Assembly: GCF_945290125.1 (NCBI RefSeq)
Contig: NZ_CALYQV010000007.1
Span: 1 to 48,692 of the forward strand
Direction of reading: 5' to 3'
Length of the DNA stretch: 48,692 nt
Source of the DNA: an uncultured Lactobacillus sp.
GTDB taxonomy: Bacteria; Bacillota; Bacilli; Lactobacillales; Lactobacillaceae
Shown here: positions 1 through 8,716 of the stretch, piece by piece
Position numbering within the stretch: position 1 is the stretch's first letter
Layout of the letters: every line of letters starts with the position of its first letter
Made by a program: the position numbers and the translations under genes
The notes under the pieces: model-generated
Databases searched by the model: none
What the model saw: the letters and a program-made list of their open reading frames with translations, nothing else
Told to the model about the DNA's origin: nothing

Positions 1-2
1 TG

Positions 3-311
3 ACCAGAACTATTGCTGCACTGAATGATATAGCGCCACAAATTAAATTTCTGCCACTTCTACTTAGCATCAAAACCGCAACATTTAATCCCAGTCGCGA
101 AATCGAAAATAGTGTAAAAAAAGAAATCAGGCAGATATTACAAAAGGAAAAGATTGCTCCCGATATTTTAGAATACTTTGCCAGTCTTTATTTTGTCAGT
201 TTATTAGAAACACAAAAATGGTGGGCCAAACATCCCAAGGTTGCCCCAGCTAAAGTCGCTCAACTAATTCACCAAAGCTGCTATCGCGGACTTATTTCAC
301 TTCTTAATTAA
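3..311 (+). CDS. TetR-type transcriptional regulator, C-terminal fragment
   Basis: The window opens inside this gene, so only about the last 102 codons, ending in TAA, are seen. The N-terminal DNA-binding domain lies outside. The visible part is helix-rich, with a WW pair in the pattern LLETQKWWAKHP followed by a final helix. This resembles the C-terminal ligand-binding and dimerisation domain of TetR-type repressors of the DhaS-like group, in which a tryptophan-rich stretch precedes the last helix. A rho-independent terminator follows directly. The two-gene ABC exporter downstream lies on the other strand and could be its target, but nothing in the sequence shows this. The family call rests on overall character, without the DNA-binding domain. 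Confidence 0.55.
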   Translation, partial: TRTIAALNDIAPQIKFLPLLLSIKTATFNPSREIENSVKKEIRQILQKEKIAPDILEYFASLYFVSLLETQKWWAKHPKVAPAKVAQLIHQSCYRGLISLLN

Positions 312-315
312 CACA

Positions 316-352
316 AAAGAACCAAGTAGTTTACTTGCTGCTTGGTTCTATT
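316..352 (+). terminator. Terminator of the TetR-type gene
   Basis: An 8-bp perfect stem (GAACCAAG at 319-326 with CTTGGTTC at 341-348) is followed by a T-rich but interrupted tail, just after the stop codon at 311. Confidence 0.75.
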
Positions 353-506
353 CATTTACTCTATTATCAACAGAATTTGACAAAGAGCCATTATTTAAGC
401 CACTTCATTTTAATTAGTAATGCATTGCTGATTAATACACCATGCAAACCAAAATAGTCTGTTCAGCTTAATTATTTTTATTACCTCTTATAAATCAAAA
501 TGATAG

Positions 507-1211
507 TTACTCTTGATTTAACAAGATATTGCCTGATCGCATTTTCTTAAATGCAATATCAATATCATCTGTATCTGCAATGTGTAACATTTCACTGTAG
601 GTACCTTGAAAAACACATTTTTTGTTCCCAACGAATACAATATGCGCCTGCATGGAATTTAATTTATCCAGCTGGTGCAAAGTCATAATAACTTTTTTCT
701 TTTTCTCAACAACTAAAGATACAATTAAGTCTAGAATTAAATTTTCAATATAACTGTCAATTCCACTAAGAGGTTCATCGAATAAATATAATTCCCGCTC
801 CATTATGCTAGTACAATAAACCATAACAGACTGGTATTCTCCACCGGATAAAGACCTTAGTTTGGTATTTATTAATCCTTTTATAATCTCATTATAAAAA
901 CTAGTTTGCGCATTAGTACTTGTAGCAGTGTGATCATTCATTGATTTAAAAAAATTTATTACTTGTTTTACCGTCAGCTCATCAAAGAAAGACATATTTT
1001 GAAATTTATAAATAATATTAGGCATAGAAGGAAAACCTATCATAGCTGTAGCAGGACTATCAATAAAGCCATAGATAAGATTAAGTAAAGTCGTTTTACC
1101 AGCACCATTACTGCCAATGATTATATTTAACTGATCGGCAATAAATTTTGCGTTAAAATCGGCAAAGATTTCTTTATTTTTATAAGAAAAGTTCAAATGC
1201 TTAATTTCCAT
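507..1211 (-). CDS. ABC transporter ATP-binding protein
   Basis: A stand-alone ATPase of 234 residues, normal for the family. Walker A is GSNGAGKTT at about residues 33-41. An LSGGE signature lies near residue 120, Walker B with catalytic glutamate is LYLFDEPLSG, and the switch histidine is in MTLHQLD. It is expected to power export by the membrane protein encoded just upstream (stop of that gene at 1227, 15 bases before this ATG), so the two form one transcription unit. A GGAG ribosome site precedes the ATG. The substrate cannot be told. The signature has E instead of Q (LSGGE), a common variant. No clear terminator is visible between 352 and 506. Confidence 0.85.
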   Translation of the reverse strand: MEIKHLNFSYKNKEIFADFNAKFIADQLNIIIGSNGAGKTTLLNLIYGFIDSPATAMIGFPSMPNIIYKFQNMSFFDELTVKQVINFFKSMNDHTATSTNAQTSFYNEIIKGLINTKLRSLSGGEYQSVMVYCTSIMERELYLFDEPLSGIDSYIENLILDLIVSLVVEKKKKVIMTLHQLDKLNSMQAHIVFVGNKKCVFQGTYSEMLHIADTDDIDIAFKKMRSGNILLNQE

Positions 1212-1226
1212 ATTGTCTCCTTACAA

Positions 1227-1985
1227 CTATTTTTCAAAAATTGTAGAAATATTTTGTTTCGCAATAAAAATCATCCCAAATAGGACATAAATTAGAATAA
1301 CGATCAATAAATTAGCAAGGGTTGCCCAATTTACTCTAGAAAACAACATTTGCATTATTACTTCATACCCCTTCATCAGGTATTTAACGGGCGTACATAG
1401 TAATAATAAATTTAACAGTTTATTTTTTGCTTCAACAGCTGACACCATGAATGAGGCCAAAATAATTAATGTAATAACAATATTGTAAGTTTGCAACTTT
1501 AATTTTGTTGTTAACAAAAAATACAAGCCCATAGTTAAAGGCAAAACCAACACAGTCGCAGCTATGATAGTGGTTAACAGTAAATAACCTAGATAGGCAA
1601 AAGATTTAAACATTAGTGCGGTAATTAAGTTAAATAGAAATAATTCTATTATTAAAAACGTCCATTGCGATAAAAATTGACTAATCAATACTAGATATTT
1701 TGAATTTGTTACCATGTAAATAACTTTATAATAGCCGTAGTCACGATACTCAACCATTGCCAGAATCACTGAGTTTAGAACAGTTGTTAAAGCAATATAG
1801 GCAAAATAGTATGCACTGCCGCTAATTAGTTTACTCTTACTGACAGTGTAGTTATTAATAAAAACAGGAGCATTAGATATAGCAAAATATATAACTGGGA
1901 AGACAATGTTAAACATTAGTGCAATTTTGTTGCTAAAAGCATTAATAAGAAAAATCTTGTAGAGCGAATAAAACTTTTTTTTCAT
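1227..1985 (-). CDS. ABC-2 type transporter permease
   Basis: A membrane protein of about 252 residues with roughly six predicted hydrophobic helices and no large outside domain, the usual plan of an ABC-2 export permease. The frame is open from 2015, but the ATG at 1985 (protein beginning MKKKFYSLYK) is preferred because GGAG lies at the right distance before it and a lysine-rich N-terminus before helix 1 is typical. It partners with the ATPase encoded 15 bases downstream. No substrate can be inferred. The neighbouring TetR-type regulator suggests control by a small molecule, but this is only context. Confidence 0.75.
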   Translation of the reverse strand: MKKKFYSLYKIFLINAFSNKIALMFNIVFPVIYFAISNAPVFINNYTVSKSKLISGSAYYFAYIALTTVLNSVILAMVEYRDYGYYKVIYMVTNSKYLVLISQFLSQWTFLIIELFLFNLITALMFKSFAYLGYLLLTTIIAATVLVLPLTMGLYFLLTTKLKLQTYNIVITLIILASFMVSAVEAKNKLLNLLLLCTPVKYLMKGYEVIMQMLFSRVNWATLANLLIVILIYVLFGMIFIAKQNISTIFEK

Positions 1986-2015
1986 ATAGAAATCTCCGTG
2001 AATATTACCTAACAT

Positions 2016-2334
2016 TTTTGAAATAGTCTAAACTTACCGCCTAAAAGGTGTACTTAAATTTAACTAAGAATCAAAATTCAGCTAATTTTCATTTCAAATA
2101 GATTCTCAGCTTAGCAGCAACAGTCAATTTACTAATAGCCTTCACTGTACGATAATTATGAAAATTATATGTTATTTTTATATACCAGTCAATTAAATTT
2201 CATATTTTTGTTATTTAAGGCTATAAAAATACCCCTTTTAGTCTTTCTAGATTATTTTATATTGCAGTTGCTATTACACAAATTAAATTTTACTACAAAG
2301 GCTGCTAAATTAATTTGTAGCTTTTCGCCAAAAC
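2016..2334. other. Gene-free stretch between ABC-2 operon and DUF2087 gene
   Basis: No gene is supported here. It should contain the minus-strand promoter of the 507-1985 operon: a TTGACT at about 2121-2126 could be a -35, but no good -10 follows it. A plus-strand open frame across 2169-2483 has no ribosome site or family-like sequence and overlaps the DUF2087 gene. Confidence 0.4.
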
Positions 2335-2370
2335 AAAAAGGACAAGCGGTTAATGCGCCACTAGTCCTTA
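2335..2370 (-). terminator. Terminator of the ABC exporter / DUF2087 operon
   Basis: On the minus strand AAGGAC (2364-2369) pairs with GTCCTT (2338-2343). An inner AGTGG/CCGCT stem and a T-rich tail (TTTGTTTT) follow. It lies 20 bases past the DUF2087 stop. Confidence 0.85.
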
Positions 2371-2388
2371 ATTATATTAAATTAAATC

Positions 2389-2676
2389 CTAATACTTTAC
2401 TCCATTTTCTTCATTCAGCCAGTAAACTCTGCCGTCATCTGTTCTGTTCAAAAAATGATTTTCAATTAGATCTCGTCTTCTAGTAACATAGTCTGACACA
2501 AAGTGCATTAAAATCAGGTTCACTTCCTGCTCAGAATATTTTTTAGCTGGTTCAAATTTAGTTGCCAAATATTGTAAAATCAACAGCCGGTTTTTAGCCT
2601 TACCAGGCCATACTTTAACAACTCCATCATCATCAATATAGCGTATTAATACTTCTTTATTCTTCATTTTCTCCAT
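2389..2676 (-). CDS. DUF2087 domain protein
   Basis: A 95-residue protein. The pattern YSEQEVNLILMHF...DYVTRRRDLIENHFLNRTDDGRVYW matches the DUF2087 family, a winged-helix-like domain of about 70-80 residues often found at the end of regulators or alone next to transporter genes. Here the domain makes up nearly the whole protein. Its start overlaps the end of the exporter gene by 20 bases, so the two are translationally coupled. It may be a small nucleic-acid-binding or regulatory partner of the exporter operon, but the family's biochemical role is not established. Confidence 0.75.
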   Translation of the reverse strand: MEKMKNKEVLIRYIDDDGVVKVWPGKAKNRLLILQYLATKFEPAKKYSEQEVNLILMHFVSDYVTRRRDLIENHFLNRTDDGRVYWLNEENGVKY

Positions 2677-4255
2677 TTAAATTAATTATCCGATCAAACA
2701 ATGATTTTTCAGTGGCAGAAATTTTATGAGCCACTTCAATTACTGCCAAATTAGGCTTTTTTAATAACGTTTTATGAATTGCAAGTGACAGATCTGGATC
2801 AAGGGCACTAGTAGCCTCATCTGCCAGCAATACGGGCCGTTCAGAGAGAAAAGCACGTGCAATTTCAATTCTTTGGATTTGTCCTCCGGATAAATTTGCC
2901 CCCTTTTCGCCAACTTGATAGTCCCAGCCTTTTTCATTCACGAGTTCAGTTAGTCCCGCCGATTCAACTGCTTCAGCCAAACTTGCTGCAGAAACCTTTC
3001 GACCTAATAGAATATTAAATTTGATTGTATCATCAAAGATAAACGGCTTTTGGTTGACGTAACTAAAATTATCGTGAGCTTCAGCCCAATTACCGGTAAC
3101 ATCTTTATCATCAATAAAGACATGCCCCTCATTTGGCTTAATTTTACCCAGCATTAAGTTCAACAGTGTAGTCTTACCCCAACCACTAGGTGCCATGAGT
3201 AAAATTTTTTCGTTAGGTGCTACCGCCAAGTTAAGATAAGCAAAAATCTTTCTCCCACCTTGACTATAAGTGGCATCTTCAACTTTCAAACCAGTAAATT
3301 GACCAGTTTTCGCACTTTTAGTACTGTCAGCTGAAAAAGACAGAGCCTGCTCTACTTTATTCCACATTGGTTTAGTAGACTTAATAGCATTTAATTGCTG
3401 AAAAATATTAACTATCGGATTAATAAATTCATTTGATAGTTGCACTATCATAATTAAGGTACCAACACCGATCTGTCCTTGCAGCATTAAGATAGCACCT
3501 ACTAAAAATGGCAGTATAAAGCTGAAAATATCTGCGAAAGCCATAATGACTTCTCCCGCTGCAGCTTGTGTGAAATTTAATGACTTTAATGCCTCTTCCA
3601 TTCTTTTGGCACTGTTAACGACTTTACTAATAGTCGAACTTAGAGCATCGTACAATCCAACAGTTTGCGCTCCGTTCAGCCCGTCATTCACACTCTGGGT
3701 ATACGAAACGTTATTTGTCTCCCAGACTTTTGCTTTAGCTTGAACGGTTTTGGTAAATGCTCTTTGCACCAGTCCGGGAATTAAAGTAGTTACCATAAAA
3801 ATTAATGTTAAAATCCAAGAATTGATTAAACCAACCACAACTGACAGTAGAAAAGAAACTAATTCTGCAATGATCATTAGTTCATTTATAGTCTTAGACG
3901 TCTCAATCTGTTTAAGATCGTTGGTCATCAGGCTTAAGCCATCCTTTTGTGAATCACTGCGTTGTTCAATCAGATAACCCATCGTTTTCTCTTTAAGATA
4001 AACATTGACATCTTGAATAATAGAACACTTGATATAGCGGTATACAAAATTAGACAACATAATAATTAAGATTGTTGCAGCACCAATGCCAGCAATTTTA
4101 ATTAAATTACTACTGTCGCCTTGACGATATTGCGCTGCATTTAACATGATCTTGGTGACATAAGCAATCACAACATTGCCAAACGCACTGACTATTGCTA
4201 AAAGTGTGTATGCACCTAATTTGCATTTAGGCGCAAATTTTAATGAAGATTGCAT
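2657..4255 (-). CDS. ABC exporter, fused permease and ATPase
   Basis: A half-transporter of 532 residues with an N-terminal six-helix membrane domain (about 1-310) and a C-terminal ATPase. Walker A is APSGWGKTT near residue 354, the signature is LSGGQIQR near 452, Walker B is LLADEATSALD, and the switch histidine is in VAHK. It probably works as a homodimer at the cell membrane, exporting a peptide or a hydrophobic compound. It faces an Rgg/MutR-type regulator across a 140-base gap with a 20-base perfect palindrome, so control by that regulator is likely. A paralogue of similar length and order lies at 15732-17303. AAGGAG precedes the ATG. Confidence 0.88.
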   Translation of the reverse strand: MQSSLKFAPKCKLGAYTLLAIVSAFGNVVIAYVTKIMLNAAQYRQGDSSNLIKIAGIGAATILIIMLSNFVYRYIKCSIIQDVNVYLKEKTMGYLIEQRSDSQKDGLSLMTNDLKQIETSKTINELMIIAELVSFLLSVVVGLINSWILTLIFMVTTLIPGLVQRAFTKTVQAKAKVWETNNVSYTQSVNDGLNGAQTVGLYDALSSTISKVVNSAKRMEEALKSLNFTQAAAGEVIMAFADIFSFILPFLVGAILMLQGQIGVGTLIMIVQLSNEFINPIVNIFQQLNAIKSTKPMWNKVEQALSFSADSTKSAKTGQFTGLKVEDATYSQGGRKIFAYLNLAVAPNEKILLMAPSGWGKTTLLNLMLGKIKPNEGHVFIDDKDVTGNWAEAHDNFSYVNQKPFIFDDTIKFNILLGRKVSAASLAEAVESAGLTELVNEKGWDYQVGEKGANLSGGQIQRIEIARAFLSERPVLLADEATSALDPDLSLAIHKTLLKKPNLAVIEVAHKISATEKSLFDRIINLNGENEE

Positions 4256-4341
4256 TTTTCTACTCCTTTTTCATTATTAAAACAGTTAAGATATTTTTTG
4301 ATTAGCTATATTAAAGCATGACTAATTTTTGAATATCTTTC

Positions 4342-4361
4342 TTTTCTCATATATGAGAAAA
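4342..4361. promoter_or_regulatory. 20-base perfect palindrome between ABC exporter and Rgg-like gene
   Basis: TTTTCTCATA (4342-4351) is followed by its exact reverse complement. It lies in the only gap between the two divergent genes, just upstream of a CATAAT (4369-4374) that could be the -10 of the regulator gene. It is a likely operator for the Rgg-like protein. Confidence 0.6.
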
Positions 4362-4395
4362 AAGTGCCATAATATATCAAAAAGGACAAAACAAC

Positions 4396-5241
4396 ATGCA
4401 ATCAGGAATTGAATTTAAACAATTAAGAAGAAAACAGCATATTACTCTTAAAGAAGCAGCTAAAGGTATTTGTTCCATTCAGATGCTATCCCGGTGGGAA
4501 AATGATCAAGGCCATATGGACTTTAACCGGGTATTAAAACTATGCGAAAGAATCAGTTTATCAGCAACTGAATATATTGCGCTTGCCAAACTAGACCCGC
4601 AGGATCATATTGCACTTATTTTAGAAAAATCCTGGAGTAATCACGATAAAGACTATTTGGAAAAACTGGCTCAATCTGCTTTAAATAAATATAGATCAAG
4701 TCAAGATCCTTTTGATCTCGATTATGCAGCAATTGCTTGCAGTTTGTATTATAAAACTTCACAGCACAACATTTTTCCTATAGCTCAACAAAATGAACTA
4801 AACCAGCAATTAAGTAAAATAACTGTTTGGGGTCATGAATTTCTTTCACTGTTTGCCAATGTTATCCCGATTATTAGCCCCAGAATCATTTACCAAATTT
4901 CTGTTCAGGTTATCAATAATATTTCTTTTATTAAAAAAGCGGGAGATGGTACATTTCATTTTGGTATAGCGGCACTGTTTGAAGCTGTAATTGGCTTAAT
5001 TACAAATAGTCAGTTTAAATTTGCAGATAAACTGCTCACACAAATAAATCAGATTGACTTACCAGATAACGAAATGTTGCTAATTGTTGGTCGCAAATTT
5101 TTAAATGCAATTCTCAGCTTTCACAATACTGCCAATGATGATTTAGCTGTTTCAATTATTCATTTTTTAACCAGTATGAACATGCAAACTACGGCTACTT
5201 ACTTTTTACAAATATTAAATCGGGTTAAAGCTCTAAACTAA
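4396..5241 (+). CDS. Rgg/GadR/MutR family transcriptional regulator
   Basis: A 281-residue cytoplasmic regulator. An N-terminal helix-turn-helix (about residues 5-65; FKQLRRKQHITLKEAAKG then SRWENDQGHMDFN) is followed by a long helical-repeat domain, the plan of the Rgg/MutR family. These proteins commonly sense short peptides through the C-terminal repeats. AAAGGAC precedes the ATG. It is divergent from the fused ABC exporter and is likely to regulate it. No small pheromone gene can be seen in the flanks. Its 3' end overlaps the end of the convergent ABC ATPase gene by 4 bases, so no terminator separates the two. Confidence 0.88.
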   Translation: MQSGIEFKQLRRKQHITLKEAAKGICSIQMLSRWENDQGHMDFNRVLKLCERISLSATEYIALAKLDPQDHIALILEKSWSNHDKDYLEKLAQSALNKYRSSQDPFDLDYAAIACSLYYKTSQHNIFPIAQQNELNQQLSKITVWGHEFLSLFANVIPIISPRIIYQISVQVINNISFIKKAGDGTFHFGIAALFEAVIGLITNSQFKFADKLLTQINQIDLPDNEMLLIVGRKFLNAILSFHNTANDDLAVSIIHFLTSMNMQTTATYFLQILNRVKALN

Positions 5242-6107
5242 TTATAAAATTTGTTAAATAAGTCTTCGATATCAATTCTTTCAACCGAGTACTGAATATC
5301 GGCTTTCACTAGGTTTGCTAGCAGCTGAGTCAGCTTGTCTGGGGTAATTTCTGCCAAAGGAACCAGTAGCAGATTATTGGGCAGAGTCTCATAATGATAA
5401 TCAGACAGCAGCTTAGTAGCTTCAGGACTAGACTGCATTTTTAAATAATGCTTTTTTTGCTTTTTATTGTCTAAATCTTCAATGATATGTCCCTTACCCA
5501 TAAATAAGACTCTATCAGCATACTGCTGCAAGTTGGACAAAAGATGTGAGGCCATAATGATCAGCTTCTTTTCCTCTTTTAATTTAAGAAGTATTTGTGA
5601 AATTAAAGCCACATTCTGAGGGTCGAGTCCATTCATTACCTCATCTAAAAGCATTACTGGAGAATCAGCTGCTACTACCATGGCAAAGCATAGTCTCTGC
5701 TTCATTCCCAAAGAATATGTCTGCACTTTCCGATCAACATAACTTTTCATTTGCAAGTCAGCAATAATTTGGTCAACAGGTTTAGCAGAATTGTGCCAAA
5801 GATCAGCATATAAATTAAGATGGTCCCGCCCCGTCATGAAAGGAAATAAATCACTTTGTTCGGGAAAAGAGCAGATTTGCTGGTGTAATTTAATCGTATC
5901 TTTTTGACTTTGATAACGTGTACCTTCATACTCAACGAATCCTTTTTGCGGTGTTAAATTATGCAAAATAACATTAATCAGGGTTGACTTACCTGTCCCA
6001 TTAGGAGCAACCAAGCCAACTATTTCTCCTTGTTTAAATTTGAGGTTAATGTCATCCAAAACAACGTTTTTTCCAAAAGCCAATCTGACATCTTTTAGTT
6101 CTAACAT
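5238..6107 (-). CDS. ABC transporter ATP-binding protein (operon copy 1)
   Basis: An ATPase of about 289 residues. Walker A is APNGTGKST, the signature is of the SLGMKQR type seen in CcmA-like exporters, Walker B is MLLDEVMNGLDP, and the switch histidine is in MASHLL. A C-terminal extension of about 80 residues follows the ATPase core. The ATG at 6107 is preferred over the upstream GTG at 6116 because GGGGTG lies before it. It starts one base past the stop of the permease gene, in a three-gene operon (8486 to 5238). The same operon occurs again at 44805-48041, where this gene is frameshifted. No terminator follows, because the gene ends inside the convergent Rgg-like gene. Confidence 0.87.
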   Translation of the reverse strand: MLELKDVRLAFGKNVVLDDINLKFKQGEIVGLVAPNGTGKSTLINVILHNLTPQKGFVEYEGTRYQSQKDTIKLHQQICSFPEQSDLFPFMTGRDHLNLYADLWHNSAKPVDQIIADLQMKSYVDRKVQTYSLGMKQRLCFAMVVAADSPVMLLDEVMNGLDPQNVALISQILLKLKEEKKLIIMASHLLSNLQQYADRVLFMGKGHIIEDLDNKKQKKHYLKMQSSPEATKLLSDYHYETLPNNLLLVPLAEITPDKLTQLLANLVKADIQYSVERIDIEDLFNKFYN

Positions 6108-6108
6108 T

Positions 6109-7371
6109 TTAATCACCCCGCCTAACTAAAGGAATACTTTTAATTTGGGTAAACAGAAACAGTAATGTTTCGATGGCAAGCATAGCTACAAGTAGTGGCC
6201 CCAGCCCTGAGTTAAAGCCCCAGCCAGGAGTATCCATTAAATAAGCTAAATTGCCTGTAGTGCTGTCACCAATTGAAAAATAAGTCATGGGCAACTTCTC
6301 CAAAACCGGGTGAACAAAGCCCATTCCGAACGAGAAGTATAGTACCTTGGCACTGATAGCAAACAAACTACTAAGCATCCCTGCTACATAATCATTACGA
6401 AAAGTTAACGATAATAAAATCGTGAGCCTGATAAAAATAAACGAAACAATGATTGCAAAAATAATGAATTGTAAATAATACATACCCAGTGTTTCCGTTT
6501 TAAAGATAAGTTTGAAATTGATCCGGCCTAAATAGGCGACTGTATTTAATCTTAATGTCCCCATACCATATCTAGGTGCAAGACAGAAAAGAGCTATTAC
6601 ACTAGCTACAATAAAATCTAGTAGCACTCCTACTTCTACAACCCCTGTTTTAAGCCAGAGAATGGTCCGTTTACTTAAGGGAATATTTTCCAGTACCGTA
6701 TAATATTTCCGGTCATTAGTCACAATGTCAGCAGTAAAGAAGCAAACTATTACTACTAATATTAAAACCGTCCAGCCAGAAAGCGAATTTTGCATTACCT
6801 GCAAAGCAGTGCGTTCTTCCAGAATATTTTTGTCCAGCGGCGTTTGCCTGTTCTTTTTACCAGCTAAAAGTGCATTGTATAAATGACGCGTGCGTTGATA
6901 ACCAAAATGCCCATCCTGTTGGTAATTATTACTTTTATTATAAGCAGCTGGATACAAGAAATTTTGGTTTCCTTCTGTATGAATCAGATTATCAATATAT
7001 TGATAACGTCTGCTAGCATACTTAGTATATGTTTGCCAGTCATTTTTCTTTAAAGCCCTTAAAAGCTGTTTATCGCATGCTAAAACTTTTGGATACGTAC
7101 CAACCGCATCTACAGCACCCTTACTGGGAAAATAAAAATAACCCGGTTTATTGGAATAAGCTATCTCTTGCCGTGCTACTTTGAGAAAAGCAGTGTCGTC
7201 AATATATTCTTTTTGAATTGGTTTAGCATCGACCCGCTCAATTACTTCATGATTGGGCACACTCACCAAACCAAAATAAAGAGACATAATAATAGTAGCA
7301 ATAAATAGACCAATATTTTTAGGATTGAGCAAAAATGCCTTTAATTGGAAAAGAAAATAGCGCCATCTCAT
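6109..7371 (-). CDS. ABC-2 type permease with large outside loop (operon copy 1)
   Basis: A 420-residue membrane protein. One helix near residues 17-37 is followed by about 160 mostly polar, tyrosine-rich residues probably outside the cell, then about six further helices. This is the plan of ABC-2 permeases whose first outside loop is enlarged. The gene start overlaps the stop of the other permease (ATGA, 7368-7371), and the ATPase follows one base after its stop. The three gene products probably form one export complex with two different permeases. The function could be export of, or protection against, a peptide, but nothing proves it. The second copy (45685-46926) has an in-frame stop. Confidence 0.8.
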   Translation of the reverse strand: MRWRYFLFQLKAFLLNPKNIGLFIATIIMSLYFGLVSVPNHEVIERVDAKPIQKEYIDDTAFLKVARQEIAYSNKPGYFYFPSKGAVDAVGTYPKVLACDKQLLRALKKNDWQTYTKYASRRYQYIDNLIHTEGNQNFLYPAAYNKSNNYQQDGHFGYQRTRHLYNALLAGKKNRQTPLDKNILEERTALQVMQNSLSGWTVLILVVIVCFFTADIVTNDRKYYTVLENIPLSKRTILWLKTGVVEVGVLLDFIVASVIALFCLAPRYGMGTLRLNTVAYLGRINFKLIFKTETLGMYYLQFIIFAIIVSFIFIRLTILLSLTFRNDYVAGMLSSLFAISAKVLYFSFGMGFVHPVLEKLPMTYFSIGDSTTGNLAYLMDTPGWGFNSGLGPLLVAMLAIETLLFLFTQIKSIPLVRRGD

Positions 7372-8486
7372 CGTGCAGCCCCCTTTTTATTAACCAAATA
7401 CCTAAACCAAACTACACAGACAAGTGACCAAATTAACAATATTATTGCTGCGGTGGCAAAATTTAGTCCGGCAAATCCAGTTTTACTTGCCACAGTACCG
7501 TTAAGCACATCATTAACATTTAAGTATACAGACGGTAGCCAAATAATCGCTTTAAGCAACTTACTAGGTAAATAAGATAAAACATAAAGAGCAATACCAA
7601 TAAAGGTACTTAAATAAACGTTTTTGGTCAGTTGGTTAAGAAGTAGAGTCAGACTGGTCACAAAGACCACCAAGACCGCTGTATAGAACAAAAAGATTAA
7701 GCAATCCAGCCATATAGGAATTGCCCTAATTTTATTAAAATAAAAAACATTAGGATAATTCAAACTGCAAAAGCCGTTAAGAAGGCCAGCAAACAGATAT
7801 GCGCCAATTAAACCAATATTTAGTGGTACTAAAGTTAAAACCAGATTAATCATTGTTTTACCTTTTACTTCATCTTCAACACGATACGGAATATTACGTA
7901 AAACCGTTTCATGATCTAATTTAACCATCCACACATCATTAGCAATAAGCAAGATATAAAAGAAGATCAGGACAGCTATGAAGTTCACAATATAAATTAA
8001 ATAAGTTACAGATACTTTTGAGCTCATTGCAGCTGGTATATGATGCTGATAAAGATATTTATATGTAACCAGTCCCTGACGCAATTGGTATTTAGGGGGT
8101 ACATTTAAGGTACTGGCACCCAAATAATTATTTTGATAACCATCAAGCATAGTTTGAAATAAGTTAAGTGAACTCTCTAAATATGTTTGTGGCGACTCTA
8201 AAACTTCACCATTTTGCAGGCTGGCAATACAACCTTCCTGGGCGTTTAAATTGTCATAAGTTTGTTTATATTTTTGCTTACGTAATAAGTTACCGTTAAA
8301 ATAGCTGATATTAATTTCCAGTGAGTCATAGTATGACTGCCACTGACGGTAATTGTCGCCCAGATTCTGATTTCCAACCAATAAAACGAAGAAAACCATG
8401 AACACAATTAAGGCTCCCATTAGCAGAATGTTTTTCTTAGATTTGCGTGCAATATTGAAATTTGCTTTAAAATATGTGCTCTTCAT
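7368..8486 (-). CDS. ABC-2 type permease, first gene of operon copy 1
   Basis: A membrane protein of about 372 residues with the same plan as its partner: a helix near the N-terminus (ILLMGALIVFMVFFVLLV), a polar outside region of about 120 residues, then about six helices. The frame is open from a GTG at 8498, but the ATG at 8486 (protein MKSTYFKANF) has AGGTG nine bases before it and matches the start of the second copy (MNRYYFKANF). It is the first gene of the operon. The promoter must lie in the AT-rich gap 8487-8640 but no convincing pair of boxes is seen. Confidence 0.8.
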   Translation of the reverse strand: MKSTYFKANFNIARKSKKNILLMGALIVFMVFFVLLVGNQNLGDNYRQWQSYYDSLEINISYFNGNLLRKQKYKQTYDNLNAQEGCIASLQNGEVLESPQTYLESSLNLFQTMLDGYQNNYLGASTLNVPPKYQLRQGLVTYKYLYQHHIPAAMSSKVSVTYLIYIVNFIAVLIFFYILLIANDVWMVKLDHETVLRNIPYRVEDEVKGKTMINLVLTLVPLNIGLIGAYLFAGLLNGFCSLNYPNVFYFNKIRAIPIWLDCLIFLFYTAVLVVFVTSLTLLLNQLTKNVYLSTFIGIALYVLSYLPSKLLKAIIWLPSVYLNVNDVLNGTVASKTGFAGLNFATAAIILLIWSLVCVVWFRYLVNKKGAAR

Positions 8487-8641
8487 GAATAATAACACCT
8501 GACTTTATGAAACTCACTAGAAACCGGCAAAAGTAATTAATAATGATTTTATCATATTTTAATCAAATTTATTATGGCTTCTAAAGTTACAGTAGCTTAA
8601 TTTAAAACAAAAACTAATCTCGTTTTTAATTTAAATTAAGT

Positions 8642-8690
8642 AAAAAAAACCGCTGAACTAACGTTTTAAAACGTAATCCAGCAGCTTTTT
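8642..8690 (-). terminator. Terminator after the tandem DUF4832 genes
   Basis: On the minus strand GCTGCTG pairs, with one wobble, with CAGCGGT around an inner ACGTTTT/AAAACGT stem. It ends in eight T. Confidence 0.75.
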
Positions 8691-8716
8691 AAAGTTCAAT
8701 TATAGTAATACGATAT

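Noticed and set aside
2169-2483. Plus-strand open frame of about 100 codons
   Set aside because: It overlaps the DUF2087 gene and its terminator, has no ribosome site and no protein-like pattern.
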